Below, piece by piece: positions 17,755-18,994 of a stretch of 18,994 nt of DNA. Origin of the DNA: Hymenochaete sp. R1 (Eukaryota > Basidiomycota > Agaricomycetes > Hymenochaetales > Hymenochaetaceae); NCBI GenBank assembly GCA_019400425.1, contig JAFREE010000283.1, positions 1-18,994 of the forward strand. Direction: 5' to 3'. The notes below the pieces were generated by a model that had not been told where the DNA came from, made no database searches, and saw only the letters and a list, made by a program, of their open reading frames with translations. The position numbers and the translations under genes are program-made. How positions within the stretch are numbered: position 1 is the stretch's first letter; every line of letters starts with the position of its first letter.

Positions 17755-17782
17755 CTAGTGGGGGTGGGCAAGCCGCGCTTGC
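17755..17782 (-). mobile_element. Candidate Helitron-like 3' terminus (hairpin then CTAG)
   Basis: On the minus strand, a 6-bp-arm hairpin with a 3-nt loop (GCAAGC-GCG-GCTTGC, 17782-17768) is followed by 9 bases and then CTAG (17758-17755). A GC-rich hairpin about 10 nt before a CTRR end is the classical Helitron 3' signature. Against it, the next base outside is G rather than the usual T, and the 5' TC end, if any, would lie beyond the right edge. A chance match or another transposon end is possible. Confidence 0.3.
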
Positions 17783-17814
17783 GTTTTCTGCGCGAATTTG
17801 AGAGTGTCGATCGT

Positions 17815-17833
17815 CCGAAAAGGAAATTTTCGG
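17815..17833. repeat. Inverted repeat, 7-bp arms
   Basis: CCGAAAA (17815-17821) and TTTTCGG (17827-17833) are perfect reverse complements around a 5-nt loop. TCGGCC (17830-17835) and GGCCGA (17855-17860) form an overlapping second hairpin, so the two structures are mutually exclusive. Confidence 0.6.
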
Positions 17834-17988
17834 CCTCAAACTCTTATAGAGGAGGGCCGACATAACTTTCCGCACTCGTTTTCTCGGTCTACATAACATA
17901 TTAAATTAAGCAGCAGTAGTAAAAAATGTAGATATACACGAAATAAAGAAGCCCTCAAGAGGGATTTTTGAATTTTTGAGTTTGAGCT

Positions 17989-18028
17989 GAGATATGGCAT
18001 ATATAAGGGTCGAAACATGCCATATCTC
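17989..18028. repeat. Inverted repeat, 12-bp perfect arms
   Basis: GAGATATGGCAT (17989-18000) and ATGCCATATCTC (18017-18028) are perfect reverse complements separated by 16 nt. A smaller hairpin, CCCTC-AA-GAGGG, lies just before it at 17952-17963. The role is unknown; subterminal repeat of a mobile element or a regulator-binding structure are both possible. Confidence 0.75.
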
Positions 18029-18144
18029 GAGTAATATTGAGAAAATAAAAAATCCGTCTTGGACGTTTGTTAATACGACGGAGTGAAGCCTACATTCAAA
18101 ATTTCAGGGTAAGTTTCTTTGTGTAACGTCGAGAAAACGGGAAC

Positions 18145-18168
18145 GGAAGAAAGGAGGGAAGAAAGGAG
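18145..18168 (+). repeat. Perfect tandem repeat, 2 x 12 bp purine-rich
   Basis: GGAAGAAAGGAG occurs twice in direct succession inside a longer purine run of about 45 bases. It is probably a simple slippage product. Confidence 0.7.
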
Positions 18169-18381
18169 GGGATGAGCTAGGAATGGGAAGGGAGCGGGCA
18201 TGTGACTGGAGCGACGGAGTGTGCGTCGTTGCGCATACACACCAAGTTTGCATGCTAACTTACCTTTATTTTTACTAACTTTCGTCTTTTTTTACTAATT
18301 TCTACTCAAAAAGTAAGGAAACATCAGAAATGGATCGCGAGGTGTTCAGGAAACTCACATGGTGCGCAAATAGTGTCCAGA

Positions 18382-18994
18382 ATGACAGGGAAAAGGTCGA
18401 GTTTGGCCAAGGAACAGAAAGCAGTCGCTGCTGCAAGAGCTCGCGCCATTCGACATTCTGGATCTTCTGTGAGGTCTTGCTGCCCTGTGGACGCCCCTAA
18501 CGTCCTGCTCGCGCCCGGAAAGCCCTCTAGGAGGCTAACAAGAACCGCAAAAGCGCGCGAATGCGACTTGGAGACTCGCATTGAGTCGCTCTGCAGCGAG
18601 AACTCCTCACTTTGGTCTGCGCTCGACTCTGAGATGGAAGAGCTTCAAGAGCTCGCAAATAGAATTAATGAGGAAGAAAAATGCAGGAAAGAACAACAAA
18701 CCGAATTGAAAAGGATAAAACGAAGCCGATACCTTGCTGTCTGGAACCTGAATGCTGCGCGTGAGCGCAGTTCCTTGCTCTCGTCCTCCAACCTCTCTGC
18801 ACGCCGCGAGTGCACTCGCCTCTTGCTCCATAACAAAGAACTGAAGACCGAAAACAAGAAACTCAGAAGAGAGAACCAAAAACTCATAAATAAAAACAAA
18901 GAATTACTTACCACGTCGCTGTTAGAGTCCGATCAAGACGTTGATCAGGAGTCTGACAAATCAGGGTCACGTGACAGCGACCTGAGGTTACAAG
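18382..18994 (+). CDS. Coiled-coil protein, 3'-incomplete (204 codons seen)
   Basis: From the ATG at 18382 one frame is open to the window edge without a stop. The start MTGKRSSLAKEQKAVAAARA is basic and Ala-rich. A Cys/Pro-containing linker follows at about 34-50, then a long helical region from about residue 55 (LETRIESLCSENSSLWSALD, EEEKCRKEQQTELKRIKR). From about 150 a Leu/Asn/Lys heptad segment follows (HNKELKTENKKLRRENQKLI). The visible end is acidic (SDQDVDQESDKSGSRDSD). This is a coiled-coil protein of unknown function. Its style resembles, from memory, the N-terminal part of large multi-copy uncharacterised proteins of agaricomycetes that look transposon-related; the diagnostic C-terminal part would lie outside the window, so this is only a suggestion. 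An alternative ATG at 18330 is in another frame and closes after 56 codons. Confidence 0.6.
   Translation, partial: MTGKRSSLAKEQKAVAAARARAIRHSGSSVRSCCPVDAPNVLLAPGKPSRRLTRTAKARECDLETRIESLCSENSSLWSALDSEMEELQELANRINEEEKCRKEQQTELKRIKRSRYLAVWNLNAARERSSLLSSSNLSARRECTRLLLHNKELKTENKKLRRENQKLINKNKELLTTSLLESDQDVDQESDKSGSRDSDLRLQ

Larger units (their letters stand above)
17783..18381. other. Hairpin-rich, A/T-rich non-coding stretch upstream of the coiled-coil frame
   Basis: No gene is seen. The stretch holds several inverted repeats, a purine-rich tandem repeat (18145-18168), and TTTTTACTAA-type repeats around 18270-18300. An ATG at 18330 opens a 56-codon frame with no recognisable product. It differs clearly in texture from the compact genes to the left and may be the end of a mobile element plus the promoter of the following frame. 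Confidence 0.4.

Noticed and set aside
18330..18500. ATG at 18330 opening a 56-codon frame
   Set aside because: It closes quickly, has no motif and overlaps the much longer coiled-coil frame in another phase.

Overview
The window looks like nuclear DNA of a filamentous basidiomycete, probably an agaricomycete. Where family conservation lets exon borders be fixed, introns are mostly 50-73 nt, begin GT, end AG and often carry a CTRAC/CTRAG-like branch sequence. Genes are close together on both strands. An F-box/LRR protein of the type common in mushroom genomes is present. All functional calls rest on my recall of protein families; no search was run.

Left part (1-8272): a 5'-truncated copy of a TRIP12/UFD4-like HECT ubiquitin ligase gene runs off the left edge on the minus strand. 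It has an in-frame stop and no ATG, so it is probably a relic. Next is a complete 13-exon gene (1483-5481, +) for mitochondrial proton-translocating NAD(P) transhydrogenase, 1047 aa. One apparent exon is only 4 nt long. Convergent to it lies a 3-exon F-box/leucine-rich-repeat gene (6135-8272, -).

Middle part (8273-11950): a 509-bp divergent promoter separates the F-box gene from a 10-exon intracellular type-B carboxylesterase-like gene (8782-10882, +). A single-exon gene with a central charged coiled coil and a C-terminal WHPDK motif follows (11180-11950, +); it resembles the C-terminus of NFKBIL1.

Right part (11951-18994): two single-exon genes in tandem (12365-13435 and 14372-15709, both +) encode diverged members of one family I do not recognise. 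They share highly similar blocks and have basic, disordered N-terminal tails. Convergent to them is a single-exon ABC1/ADCK-family atypical kinase gene (15911-17554, -), likely mitochondrial and of the Mcp2/Cqd2-ADCK1 type. Upstream of it the sequence changes character: a hairpin-rich, non-coding stretch begins with a Helitron-like terminal signature (17755-17782). It leads into an open reading frame (18382 to the right edge, +) for a coiled-coil protein that is cut by the window, possibly part of a mobile element.

The genes do not form an obvious pathway. Two encode mitochondrial proteins (transhydrogenase, ABC1-type kinase) and two relate to ubiquitin ligases (F-box protein, HECT fragment), but nothing in the sequence shows that they work together. 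The least explained parts are the tandem unknown family, the 4-nt exon with its overlapping alternative donor, and the putative mobile segment at the right edge.
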